A DNA stretch of 64,000 nt from positions 10,836,126 through 10,900,125 of the forward strand of contig CM034311.1 in the NCBI GenBank assembly GCA_019925795.1. The letters are read 5' to 3'. Below the pieces are notes generated by a model. The model searched no databases, was not told where the DNA came from, and saw only the letters and a list, made by a program, of their open reading frames with translations. Source of the stretch: Dendrobium chrysotoxum (Eukaryota; Streptophyta; Magnoliopsida; Asparagales; Orchidaceae). Made by a program: the position numbers and the translations under genes. Shown in pieces: positions 54,977 through 64,000 of the stretch (the stretch's first letter is position 1; every line of letters begins with the position of its first letter).

Positions 54977-56411
54977 GATCTTTATTTTTATATTTATTTT
55001 CAATTAAAATGAATGAATGACATTCTGAATAGTGAAACAAAAATTCTAAATTGGCATCGCAATATTCATAGTCGAGACAAAACACAAAAATATATTTCTA
55101 TTTGTCGTTCGGATAAAACTAACCGGTGCTACAAACAAATAAATAACGTTTAGTTTTAGATGCCCTTATACTTATTTGTGCATCAGAATCATCACGATAA
55201 TTCTGCTGCATACCAAATGATATGATGCACTCTCATTCATATTTCTCATATAAAAACGCGTCTGCGTATTCCATGGTTATAGTTGTTGCGTAATACACTA
55301 TCAAACAATATGGAAATTTGCACCGCTAAATAGATAATTACAGGGTCTTAATCAAAGGACCCTTTGGGCTTTTGCTTTTCGTTTAATCATTCAATAAATA
55401 GTCTACACGTTGGCTTGGCTCAGATCCATATGTAGTATTACTCCAAGCAGAGTGCAATTTCATCCGCATAAAATTTTAATCTATTTATTTAATCAAGTAA
55501 TAAATTAATCTGTTGCAGAAGCTGACAATTTTCTTTAGATAAAAAATTTCTTTTAATATTAGATTAAGTTTACTTTTAGCACAATATGTCTGATTGTATT
55601 AGAAAAAATGGAAAATTATTTAACATAAATTATTTATATTGTTGATTATATTCTATAACAGCATAAATTTTAAAACTGATATTTTTATTTTTTCTGATTT
55701 ATAATATACATTTTTGATAAAATATATAATGTTTTAAATGTTTTTTATTACTTAAAAATAAAATAAAATTTTAATATAAACTTTGCTTTTTAATATTATT
55801 TATTGTTTCTAATTTGATAAACTTATAACTTCGGACAATTCTTAAAACATTTTTACAAAACAAAAAAAATACACTATCAAATAATAATTCAAAAATACAA
55901 AATATTACAAAAAAAAAAAATTAAATATGAAGGTGCACCTTGACCAATGAAATAAAGCATGGCCACAAACATTCAAATTAATAAATAACCACCCTTTCAT
56001 ATGTGATATGTGGAGGTAAATGCAGGAATTTTCTTGTTATCTAATCCTTCTCTATCAACAAAATGAACGGATCATTACCACAGAAGTTTTATATGTATAT
56101 ATAAAACATATTTTCTTAGAATATAGAAATAAAAAAAATTATGGCTAAATATGTTAAAATTTGAATAGGTGGCATTTAAATGATATATACCTATGACAAA
56201 ATCATGTGATTTCAATTATATACATAAATATATTTTTTTAAAAATGAAAATAATTGCTATGATATAAGTTAAATTAATAAAGTATTAAAAATATTTATAT
56301 ATCATAAATATTATAAAAAATTAATATAGGTCAGTTTTAATCTTAATGTAATAACCATTTAATCAAATATTCTAACTCAAATTTTTTCTATTAAAACCAA
56401 ATAATCACTTT
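54801..56411. other. AT-rich sequence with an (AT)n microsatellite
   Basis: A poly-A run leads into (AT)n at 54909-54972. Nothing else is recognised: no ORF with family features, no tandem repeat and no transposon end. The sequence near 55170-55300 has the most balanced composition and could be single-copy. Confidence 0.5.
54909..54972. repeat. (AT)n microsatellite, about 32 units
   Basis: An uninterrupted AT dinucleotide tract preceded by a run of A's. Open frames reading Ile-Tyr repeats through it are artefacts. Confidence 0.95.
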
Positions 56412-56597
56412 TAGGCTTCCTTTAGGATAGCTTTCTTATTGTTTCTTAAAGCAACTGTCTTGTACAAAAAACTAAAGTTTTATTTGGGATGACTTTCTTA
56501 CTTCTTTTTAAATCAAATTTTTAGTACAAAAATTTAAATTTATATATTAAAAAGTTGCTTTAAGAATTAGTATGAAAGCCGTCTCAAACGAAGCCTA
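56412..56597. mobile_element. MITE-like foldback element with ~24-bp TIRs
   Basis: The left end TAGGCTTCCTTTAGGATAGC pairs with the right end (reverse complement TAGGCTTCGTTTGAGACGGC). The inverted repeat continues inward with TTCTTAAAGCAACT on both arms and TTGTACAAAA/TTGTACTAAA. TA dinucleotides flank GGCTTC...GAAGCC, so the target may be TA. It is 186 bp and non-coding. A further copy of one arm (AAAGCTGCTTTAAGAAGTG) follows at 56598-56652. The superfamily is not assigned. Confidence 0.7.
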
Positions 56598-57925
56598 AAA
56601 TCTTTGTATTAGAAAGCTGCTTTAAGAAGTGATTAAAAAGCCTTTTCAAATGGAGAGATTATTACGTGCGGTGTCCGGACCGTCCGGACAAAAACTTTCC
56701 AATCTATTTTAATAATAGCGAATTTTTTTTTATAATCATAGAAAAGGTAATCAATTTCTATGATCTTTTATTTAATTATTTTATGTATCAGAGTATCAGA
56801 CTCGCACCAACAGAACTACCTAACAATATCTGCACAGCTAATAGATAAATACAAAGTCTAAATAATCTAGAGCCTTAAATACGCTAAGCTCGAAACTAGT
56901 ATATGATATGTAATTTTCCTAAAATAAAATCCCAATTATTCAATAAAATTATTTACTCAAAATAATAATTTATGTGATTGAGATCTGATTTAAAATATTA
57001 TCTTGCATTTAATAAAACAAAATAAATTTAATTAATATTTTCTTGCTGATCGTTAAGATTTAACATTTTCATTTCCAAAACAATTGCATCAAGAAATCGG
57101 ATTAAATTTAATTAATATAATTCTTAAAATTATAAAAAGGAGTTTATCAAATTGATAACTAATTAAAATTTATAGAACATTAATATCAAAAATAATTAAT
57201 TAAATTTCAGATTTTGTCTGATTAATTTTCTGTCAAGTAGTGTTAGTATTAATTTATGACATTTGTTTTAAGGAAAAAAAATAAATGCAACAAAAGCAAA
57301 CTGCACTTTTATAATTTATGCGCTCATTAATAATAAAAATTTAGACTAAATTACGTTAATTTTTTTTATGAGTTATTGAATTTATATTGAGATTATTGAA
57401 TATTATATTTAGCTCTAATTTTAATACAAATTTAAGGACTATTAACGCCTTCTTTATCTAAAATATATTAGAATATGAATATCTTAACTTATATTTTTTC
57501 TATTTAATTTTTTCCAACTAAAAATAAGAGTGGCATACTTTAGTATTATATTTTAAACCTTTATTTCTCCCTTTATAACATCCACATCAAACTAAAATAT
57601 TCTTTTTTTTGTTCTTTACCCGTTAATATTTGTAAAAAATATAATTGGAAAAAAGCCAACCATTCGAAACTAGCAGCATCTTATCCACAAAATTGTAACT
57701 GTTCCTACGCGGTGACAATTACTAATTGAATATTAAAGAAATAAAAATTATTATTAAAAGAATTGGCTTTGTTTTAGGCATAAAAAGTCATATAATTATT
57801 GTTTTAAGCAATTATAGAGGGATTTACATACATACGACCCAATACTATTCTATTATATATATGTTGCGTGCTAGAAATTTTGAGTCGATAGAGTGTATGT
57901 TTCATATCTTAGTGGTGTACAAAGG
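56598..57925. other. AT-rich sequence, mostly unassigned
   Basis: The first 55 bases are a partial arm of the neighbouring MITE-like element. At about 56670-56691 is GTCCGGACCGTCCGGAC, two adjacent palindromic GTCCGGAC octamers, strikingly GC-rich for its surroundings. The remainder is AT-rich with no supported gene. Confidence 0.45.
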
Positions 57926-58830
57926 TCCAGCATGAACTTATAAAAATAGCAAGACCAAAGAACTTTTTACGTGAAAAATCAAGAAAGGAAAAAAAACTAA
58001 GTGGCCTAGTCCAGTTGCAATGTAGTAAGCGATACAAAGATCTTCTCTTCTTCATTGTTGAAGAAGAGAAAGAGTACAAAGATCGAATATTTATACCAAA
58101 CAACAGGGCTTAAACATTCTAGGAGGAATTTTAGAAAGTAAGTGTCCACAAGCGGACAAATGTACCGAACAGCAGGGTCAAATCTTGATAATATTCTGTA
58201 GATGATAGTGGTAACCGGTGGTAGTAATTGATAGTTGTCGGCAGCACTAGCTGGTGGTTGTCGGCAGCAATAGCTAGTGGTCGTCAGCAGTGCTGATGGA
58301 TTAAAAATGCTATAGAGCTTTTCTTTCTTCTCTCCTTTTTCCCCCCTCCCTCACGTGAAGAATGTGGGGCTATTTCTAATTTTTTGGGAGTGACATGGCT
58401 AGTAAATATGAATAATATCATGAGCATGTTGGGAGTATTCCATCGGATGGCTCATAGTGATCCCTTAGATCATGAAGCATTTATCAAGAATTTAGATGCC
58501 TTAGAGATGTCAGAATTGAGTGATCTTAGGCTCGTTGGATTCGTTTCATTGAGCCATTTGATTTGACTATAAGCATGCCATATTTGAGTTTCATTTGGTC
58601 AATCAATTAATGTTTTGAAACTTCCACGAGAGCTTTGGTTCTTTGATTTGGGCCCATTTGGGCTCGAATTTGATGTCGGGTATGTTTTGTTGAAACATTC
58701 AGTTTGACTATAAGTTTGCTGAGATCGATGTTCGGATGATCACAAATTAAAATTTGACAGTTTCAAATTCAAATATGCCTCGAGATTCATGCCAGATCAA
58801 AGTGATTTTTGTTGATGTATCAATATCTAA
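57926..58830 (+). mobile_element. LTR-like repeat 'element A' (copy 2)
   Basis: It has the same order of landmarks as 3851-6250: CTTTTTACGTGAAAAATC, GGCCTAGTCCAGTTGCAAT, short GT/GC-rich repeats (GTTGTCGGCAGCACTAGC, three units of ~26 bp at 58230-58300), CCCTCACGTGAAGAATGTGG, GTTGGATTCGTTTCATTGAG and ATTTGGGCCCATTTGGGCTC. It has no RTE insertion, so it shows the empty site for 5205-6112. The short repeats sit where copy 1 has the 29-bp minisatellite. Termini are not fixed. Confidence 0.5.
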
Positions 58831-58848
58831 CACCAAAAATTTTAATAT

Positions 58849-58953
58849 GACATACATACCACCCATAGATCACTTTCATATCAAATATGGGTTGTAGGAA
58901 TGAAATATGAGTGGCACATTTGATATTAAAGTAATATAGGGTGTTATATATGT
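58849..58953. mobile_element. Small foldback MITE-like element, 105 bp
   Basis: The left arm ACATACATACCACCCATAG ... CATATCAAAT and the right arm ATTTGATATTAAAGTAATAT ... GTTATATATGT are inverted repeats of about 36 bp (roughly 80% paired by eye) around a 31-base loop. Non-coding. No target-site duplication is certain. Confidence 0.6.
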
Positions 58954-59149
58954 AAATCCCTCTTAATTATAATATAAACACCATTCTAATGGGAGTTTTA
59001 ATTGATCATAATTGTTTTTTTAAGGAATCATCAGTATCAATAATATTTAATATTAATTAATGCCAGAGTTATATTAGTATCGATATACTAACTAATTTTA
59101 GGCACAATACTAATAATAGTGTGAATTTTTCTGGAGCTAAGTTGATACA

Positions 59150-59985
59150 AAAATTACTCTTTTTTATAAGAGATTATTAATGCAGATACAATTAGGGAGT
59201 AAATTTAATAGGTAGCTTATAATCATATTAGTAGATTTCTATGAGTCAATGTAGTTTATAGGTAAATAAGATGTATTAGAAGCTAATAGGTAGTTTTTCG
59301 GTCTTTAGGAGACTCATATTCCTCTAAATTGTCTATATAAAGGGGCATTAGGGAATAAATGTAGAAAAGAGGCAAGCTTTGTGAATCAGGTGTTCAACTC
59401 TCTTTCTCTCACCAACTCAATTTTGGAGTTACCAATTAACTTGAATCCTCCATTTTTCCCTCGCCCAATAATGAATTGGTATCAATGGTGCTCTCATTGT
59501 TCTCCTTCTCCAAAAAAGCTCAGTCAACATCTCCTCCATCACCTAGTTGGTTCAGCTTTTCTTCCTTGCAAAATCTCCACATTGTCAATCTTCATTCATA
59601 GTTACCCTAATTCTTGATCCTAGATCTATTAACCCTAAACTCTATCCCCATTGGTATTATCTATCCAATACCTCACAACATAATCCTTGCCCAAATCCTA
59701 CCTTGCCTCCATTCAAACCTTTCATTGGCCTTAGTCCAAATCTCCCCAACTCTATTATAATTATTTTTGGTGATTTGTTGGCCTTGATGGCAAAGCCATT
59801 ATGAAGGGGTGGATAATTCTTGGGAATAAATTTATTTGAAAATTTTAGATTATATTAATTAATCTTTATGAATCGTTGTAATTTATATATATCTAAGTAT
59901 TGAGTATTGGGGGTTAATAAGTAGCTTATGGGTCCTTAGGAGACATTAACTCTAACTTTTGGATCGACAATAAGATTTATATTAT
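59150..59985 (+). mobile_element. Small LTR/TRIM-like element, non-coding
   Basis: A likely 5' LTR (about 59150-59468) has GTCTATATAAAGGGGCATTAG (TATA-like). It is followed by a primer-type site TGGTATCAATGGTGC at 59477-59491. A polypurine tract GAAGGGGTGGA ends near 59813. A partial 3' LTR after it shares GGTCTTTAGGAGAC/GGTCCTTAGGAGAC and ATGAGTCAATGTAGTTTAT/ATGAATCGTTGTAATTTAT with the 5' LTR. The interior of ~310 bp has no retroelement domain. The LTR starts are approximate. Confidence 0.5.
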
Positions 59986-60640
59986 ACTTCTTTGTCTCTA
60001 ATCTTCCCTCATCAAAGAAAATAATGAACACTCATCAAATAATCTCTTGAAGATGCTAGAATGCTCTTTAAACTTCCACCATGTAATTTGCTATAAACAA
60101 TTTATATTGCAATATTATATCAATGCATTTTTCAGTCATAATAGATAACATCAATCATAACCAATTATTAATATTAATCAAAACATTTTAACTAGGTAAG
60201 GCTCTAGGATTTTTATTTTTCTTTATTTTTTCAAGGAGGGGGGGGGGGGGGGGGGGGGGGGGGTCAGCATTCTCAAAACATTGGATTGCTATTGCATAAA
60301 AAATTGAGATTTCATCAATTTTCATCATTTCTTATAAATATTCATTTGATTATAAATATCAATCAAATTTGTATATTACATGAAGAAACATATATTTATG
60401 GGCTATACAAATGGGAAATCTTTTTTCAAGGATGCACAATATTAGCACATTCTTTGTCACTACCACAAGAAAGCTTATAAAGTATTCTACATCTTTGTAA
60501 TTCATGTCTTAGCCTTTAATTCAATTAGTGATTGATTATCTCTTGAAGTTTATTGTAGCATTTAAAAAAGTTTAGCCTCAGTCATAATTTGCCTCAAATA
60601 GTGATACTTGCCATCATATGTCAATATATTTTTCAATAAA
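59986..60640. other. AT-rich sequence with a G26 homopolymer
   Basis: The G tract at 60238-60263 is preceded by TTTTTTCAAGGA. No ORF with recognisable features and no repeat structure is seen in the rest. Confidence 0.5.
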
Positions 60641-61290
60641 AGATTAAAGCATTACTATATGGACTACAAGTTTTACACTCCTCAAAATCATATTCATTCA
60701 TTATGGAAAATCAACACCTTTTTAAAGTGAATACCAGAGCTTTTCCATAGGGACTATAGGCCTTAACCTCATCAAAAAAAAAACTCAACACCTTTTCTAA
60801 GTAAAGATCATATCCTCACTATAAAGATTACTGGCCTTGATAGCTTTTAAACTCAATTTGTCATACAAGGATTATCAACATTGCACTCAAAGGAAGACCA
60901 TCGCCTCACCATAGTGTTTGCATGTCATGAGTGTCTCCAAACTAGATATGCCCAATGAACATTATCAATACCTTTTCAAGGAAGACCTAAGCCTTGTCAT
61001 AGGGACTCCAAGCCTTGACCACCTCCAACCCAATTTTTTGTTGAGGATAATTAACACTTTTTTAAGGAAACAGTAGATCCACATAATTGGAACTATAGGC
61101 ATTAGATGCCTCTATTTTGATCAATCCAACAAGGATAATGAACACCTTTTTCAAGGGAAGACTAGATCCTCGCTATAGAGACTGTGGGTCTTGGTTGCCT
61201 CAAAATTTAATTCATCTAATGAGAATAAGTAACACTTTTTAAGATAAGACCATAACATCTTTATAAGGACTACAAGCCTTTGTCACTTGT
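60640..61290 (+). repeat. ~86-bp tandem repeat, about eight copies
   Basis: The box CATAGGGACTATAGGCCTT (variants TATGGACTACAAG, TTGGAACTATAGGC, TATAGAGACTGTGGGTC, TATAAGGACTACAAGCCTT) recurs near 60657, 60737, 60818, 60911, 60997, 61083, 61175 and 61261. A second box, AACACCTTTTTCAAGG, lies in each unit. The fourth unit is the most diverged. No protein is encoded. Confidence 0.75.
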
Positions 61291-62162
61291 CAAAGTTCTT
61301 AAACTCTGGCAAGATAATTTCTCCACCCATTACAAAGAAAAATTGAAGCCTACAAGGGAGAACACTACCTATCCCTAGCCTAAATGAAGTATTTATAGAT
61401 CTATGAAGGAGAAATAACCTGGAAATGTTTTTTAAATTTATTTCAATATTTTTTAACCTTTTTGGAGTAAGCATGAGCATTCTTTTCTTTTTGAAAAAAA
61501 ATAAAAAGGAAAAATATTTCACATTCTTCAAAACACATGTCGAGATGTCCTTGATTCTTGCACCCATCATGGCGCACGATAAAGAATATAATATAGAGGC
61601 AAAGCCTTAAAAGTCGTACATGCATAATCCTAGTATACATAGGTGTTTGCGAACAAGTAGCGTTAGTTGAAGAGCTGACCAGTGCCACCCTCTAGGAGCC
61701 ACCAATTTGGCCACCAACACACATTCAAGCTTATTTTTTTGGTCAATACAATCCAATTAAGATCTTCTCAAAATCATTGGAATCATTTTTAAATGTTTTG
61801 AAGTAAATTTTGGCACTTTCTAAGCTTATAGGACCCTCTTTAACAAAATTTCATTAATTTTTAAAATTTTGGAGCTAAACTTTTTAGTAAGTTTCACTTC
61901 ACAATGTATCAACTTTAGATAAATTGAAATTATAATTAAGAAGATTTTATCTAATTTATAGTTATGAAAGGAGATCCACTTTAATGTCCATGAAGCAATT
62001 GTGCCTTATAATTTTTTAAAATTTATAATATTGCACAAGGAAAATTTTCCAAAGTATTAACATATAGTTTTAAATAACCCATGCTTTCCTATCAAAATTA
62101 AGTGGGCAATTAATATTATATAAAAAATTAGGTAGATTAGGCACAAATGTGAAACCGCTTAA
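61291..62162. other. AT-rich sequence, nothing recognised
   Basis: The first 130 bases have ATCTATGAAGGAGAAATAACC and CAAGGGAGAACACTACC, of LTR-edge style but unplaceable. No supported gene or repeat. Confidence 0.4.
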
Positions 62163-62515
62163 GTAAAAGAAGCTAAACTCTTAAACATCAAGTCACCTTT
62201 TGGTGTAACGATTAGAACTTCATATACAAACTCTACAATTAAGCGTTCTCATCTCTGAGAAATCTTGAGATGAGCGACCTCCTGAAAATTACACTAATAT
62301 GATAAAACTGTGAGGCCCTTAGGACAAAGCGGATAATATCATGATAGTTAAGAGTTTAAGCTTTTATAAATAGTATCAGAGCAATACATTAGCCAGTATA
62401 TAGGAACTAAGTATCATATAAGATAAAGTGCAAGGCCATGAGAGCCATCTCTTGAACCCTGTATGAGACAAAGTGTTATGCGGTGGGAGTCACCATTTCA
62501 AATAATCTAAATTTT
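62163..62515 (+). mobile_element. Cassandra-like TRIM, copy 2 (one LTR plus interior)
   Basis: The LTR begins TGTGAAACCGCTTAAGTA and ends near GCTTTTATAAA, followed by a primer-type site TAGTATCAGAGCA at about 62368-62381. The 5S-derived box is AATTAAGCGTTCTC ... GATGAGCGACCTCCTG (about 62237-62284). It matches 5S rRNA (GTTAAGCGTGCTTG ... GGATGGGTGACCTCCTG) better than the other copy does. The interior matches that of 13332-13556 (AACTAAGTATCATATAAGAT, CATCTCTTGAACCCTG, ACAAAGTGTTATGCGGTG). The second LTR is missing. Confidence 0.75.
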
Positions 62516-62645
62516 TAAAATAATTTTTTTAAATGAAAATTTTGAATTTTAGTGCCATGCCTTGCTGAAGAAGAAAGAGAGAGGAAGGAGAGAGAAGGAT
62601 ATTCAAAGCTTTTTCATCTGTCAATTTTTTAGAGATTTGTTTTAT

Positions 62646-63962
62646 TGTAAATACCCAAATATCATTTTTAGTTTTCAATAATTTTGAGTTTAATGATTTT
62701 TTCTCTTCTAAATCGATAAAAATATATTTTCTCCTGATTTATCAAATTTTTACTGTGTACCTTTTTATATACAATAGATACAGATTTTATAAATATTTTA
62801 ATTTTAATATTTTTGATTTCTACTAGTTGAAATGAAAGTTATACTTTTTCTGAAGCTATAAGATAATATATAGATTTTATTATATGTTATACATATTATA
62901 TATTAAATTGTATTTCATATAAATAAATGTGGCATTGATAATAAAAGCCGGAAAGGTTTTCTTTTAACACTATAAAAGGGGTTAACTATTAAAACATAAC
63001 ACCCTTTATAAGAGGGTGGGCCGACAGGCTAAAGTTGGTGTTTGGTGTGATCTCGGATGTAGCTTGTAACTGATGACCAATTACATTGATGAGCAGAGGG
63101 AGATGACTCTTAATGATTTTAATGATTTTCAAAGCCACCTGAAATATTAATGATAAAGATGATGATAATAAAAATGATGATGATGAAATGAATATAGATA
63201 AAGTGATAAAAATATCACATTAAAGGTGGATGTCCCATCTAACTAAATCATACATTGATGCATACATATATTGATAATATTGACAGCGTTGACATATATA
63301 TTGATAACATATATTATTAGATGCATAGATAGTAAATGAATATATGATGTATATGAATAAATGAGATAGATTATTTTAGTGACTTATGAATAATTTCTAC
63401 ACTATTATTTTACTAATTTATTGAATTGTATACCTGCTATTGATTCCTATATTCATTATAATAATTTCAAGCTTTTATTATTGATCATTATTAATTTTAT
63501 TGATGATAATTAGTCATTGATTATATTGATAGCTATTAATTTAATTGACTGAGTATTTTATATTAATTATTTTATCCTTGTGTTAAAAGCTTTGGTGAGT
63601 TTGATTTACTGGTTGGCTTTTTAGCTCATTATGTAGATTTTAATAATTTCAGGTTTGGAAAGGGGTCAGAACTAAGTAGAGTGAGATTGATAGAGATTAT
63701 CAAACTTATTTTAATTTTACTTGTATTTTTCTTTATTCATTTGTAGTTAGGAGCTGATGATAGAGTGTTAATTGTATTGATTCCTGACTATTATATATTA
63801 ATTTTGAGAGAATGAATGTAATGAAATATGTTGAAAAATATAATTGTTAAATGTTTCAGCTAGATATAAATTTATTATTTTGATGATTTATAAAAGCTCT
63901 AGTTGATTAATTAAAAAGATAAAATTGATAATTTTTTCAAATTTGATTATGGGGTCTGATTG
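62646..63962 (+). mobile_element. Gypsy LTR G6
   Basis: It begins TGTAAATACCCAAATATC, a typical plant gypsy LTR start. It contains ACTGTGTACCTTTTTATATA (the box shared with G3, G4 and G5), GGCTTTTTAGCTCATTATGT and GGAAAGGGGTCAGAACTAAG, and ends at GGGGTCTGA before a primer-type site TAATATCAGAG at about 63966. The interior lies beyond the window edge. It is more AT-rich than the other gypsy LTRs. Confidence 0.6.
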
Positions 63963-64000
63963 ATTAATATCAGAGTAATACATTAACAAGAAGATGGGAA

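Noticed and set aside
54740..55085. Open frames with Ile-Tyr repeats on the minus strand
   Set aside because: They are translations of an (AT)n microsatellite.
59381..59804. Two overlapping Ser/Pro-rich plus-strand frames
   Set aside because: They cover the leader and interior of a small LTR element, show no retroelement domain and have no splice or start support.

Overview
This window looks like repeat-dense, AT-rich nuclear DNA of a flowering plant. It has introns, L1 and RTE LINEs, Ty1/copia and Ty3/gypsy LTR elements primed by a TGGTATCAGAG-type initiator-tRNA site, and a Cassandra-like TRIM carrying a 5S rRNA-derived box. I cannot name the species. Only one cellular gene is supported: the last two exons of a saposin-B (SapB) domain protein at the left edge (991-1643, + strand). 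Nearly everything else is layered, decayed transposon sequence and tandem repeats.

Layout. 1-3850: RTE LINE fragments, the saposin gene end, an L1 3' end with a target-site duplication (TSD), and a gypsy integrase relic. 3851-7440: an LTR-like repeat ('element A', second copy at 57.9-58.8 kb), cut by an RTE LINE and two L1 fragments. 7.4-12.6 kb: a ~100-bp tandem array and a 29-bp minisatellite, the latter interrupted by a solo copia LTR and then duplicated in tandem with part of that LTR. 12.6-21.4 kb: two gypsy LTRs, with a Cassandra-like TRIM in the first, a solo copia LTR with a 5-bp TSD in the first element's interior, and another copia LTR in the second. 21453-33211: an almost complete 11.8-kb copia element on the minus strand (SIRE/Maximus-like) inside a gypsy gag gene. 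33.3-36.7 kb: the 5' part of a second copia element. 36.7-43.4 kb: a gypsy LTR and a long inverted stretch of the 29-bp minisatellite, split by a deleted gypsy element with a perfect 5-bp TSD. 45.0-54.8 kb: a tandem duplication of an L1-bearing segment, one copy of which holds a solo copia LTR. 55-64 kb: AT-rich sequence with two foldback MITE-like elements, a small TRIM-like element, an ~86-bp tandem array, a second Cassandra-like copy and one more gypsy LTR.

The most unusual signal is in the copia LTRs. Each carries, in the region where a promoter (U3) is expected, many irregularly spaced copies of a short palindrome. One set of LTRs has the GTCC.GGAC form (atcGTCCnGGACgat); the other has the GTAC.GTAC form (atcGTACnGTACgat). 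The whole array seems to have switched core sequence together, which suggests concerted evolution or sequence-specific selection. The same palindromes also occur in the 3' non-coding interior of the full element, next to an extra ORF that is much better preserved than pol.

All coordinates and similarities were read by eye; no alignment or database search was run. TSDs and nesting relations are read directly. Lineage names rest on recognisable motifs.
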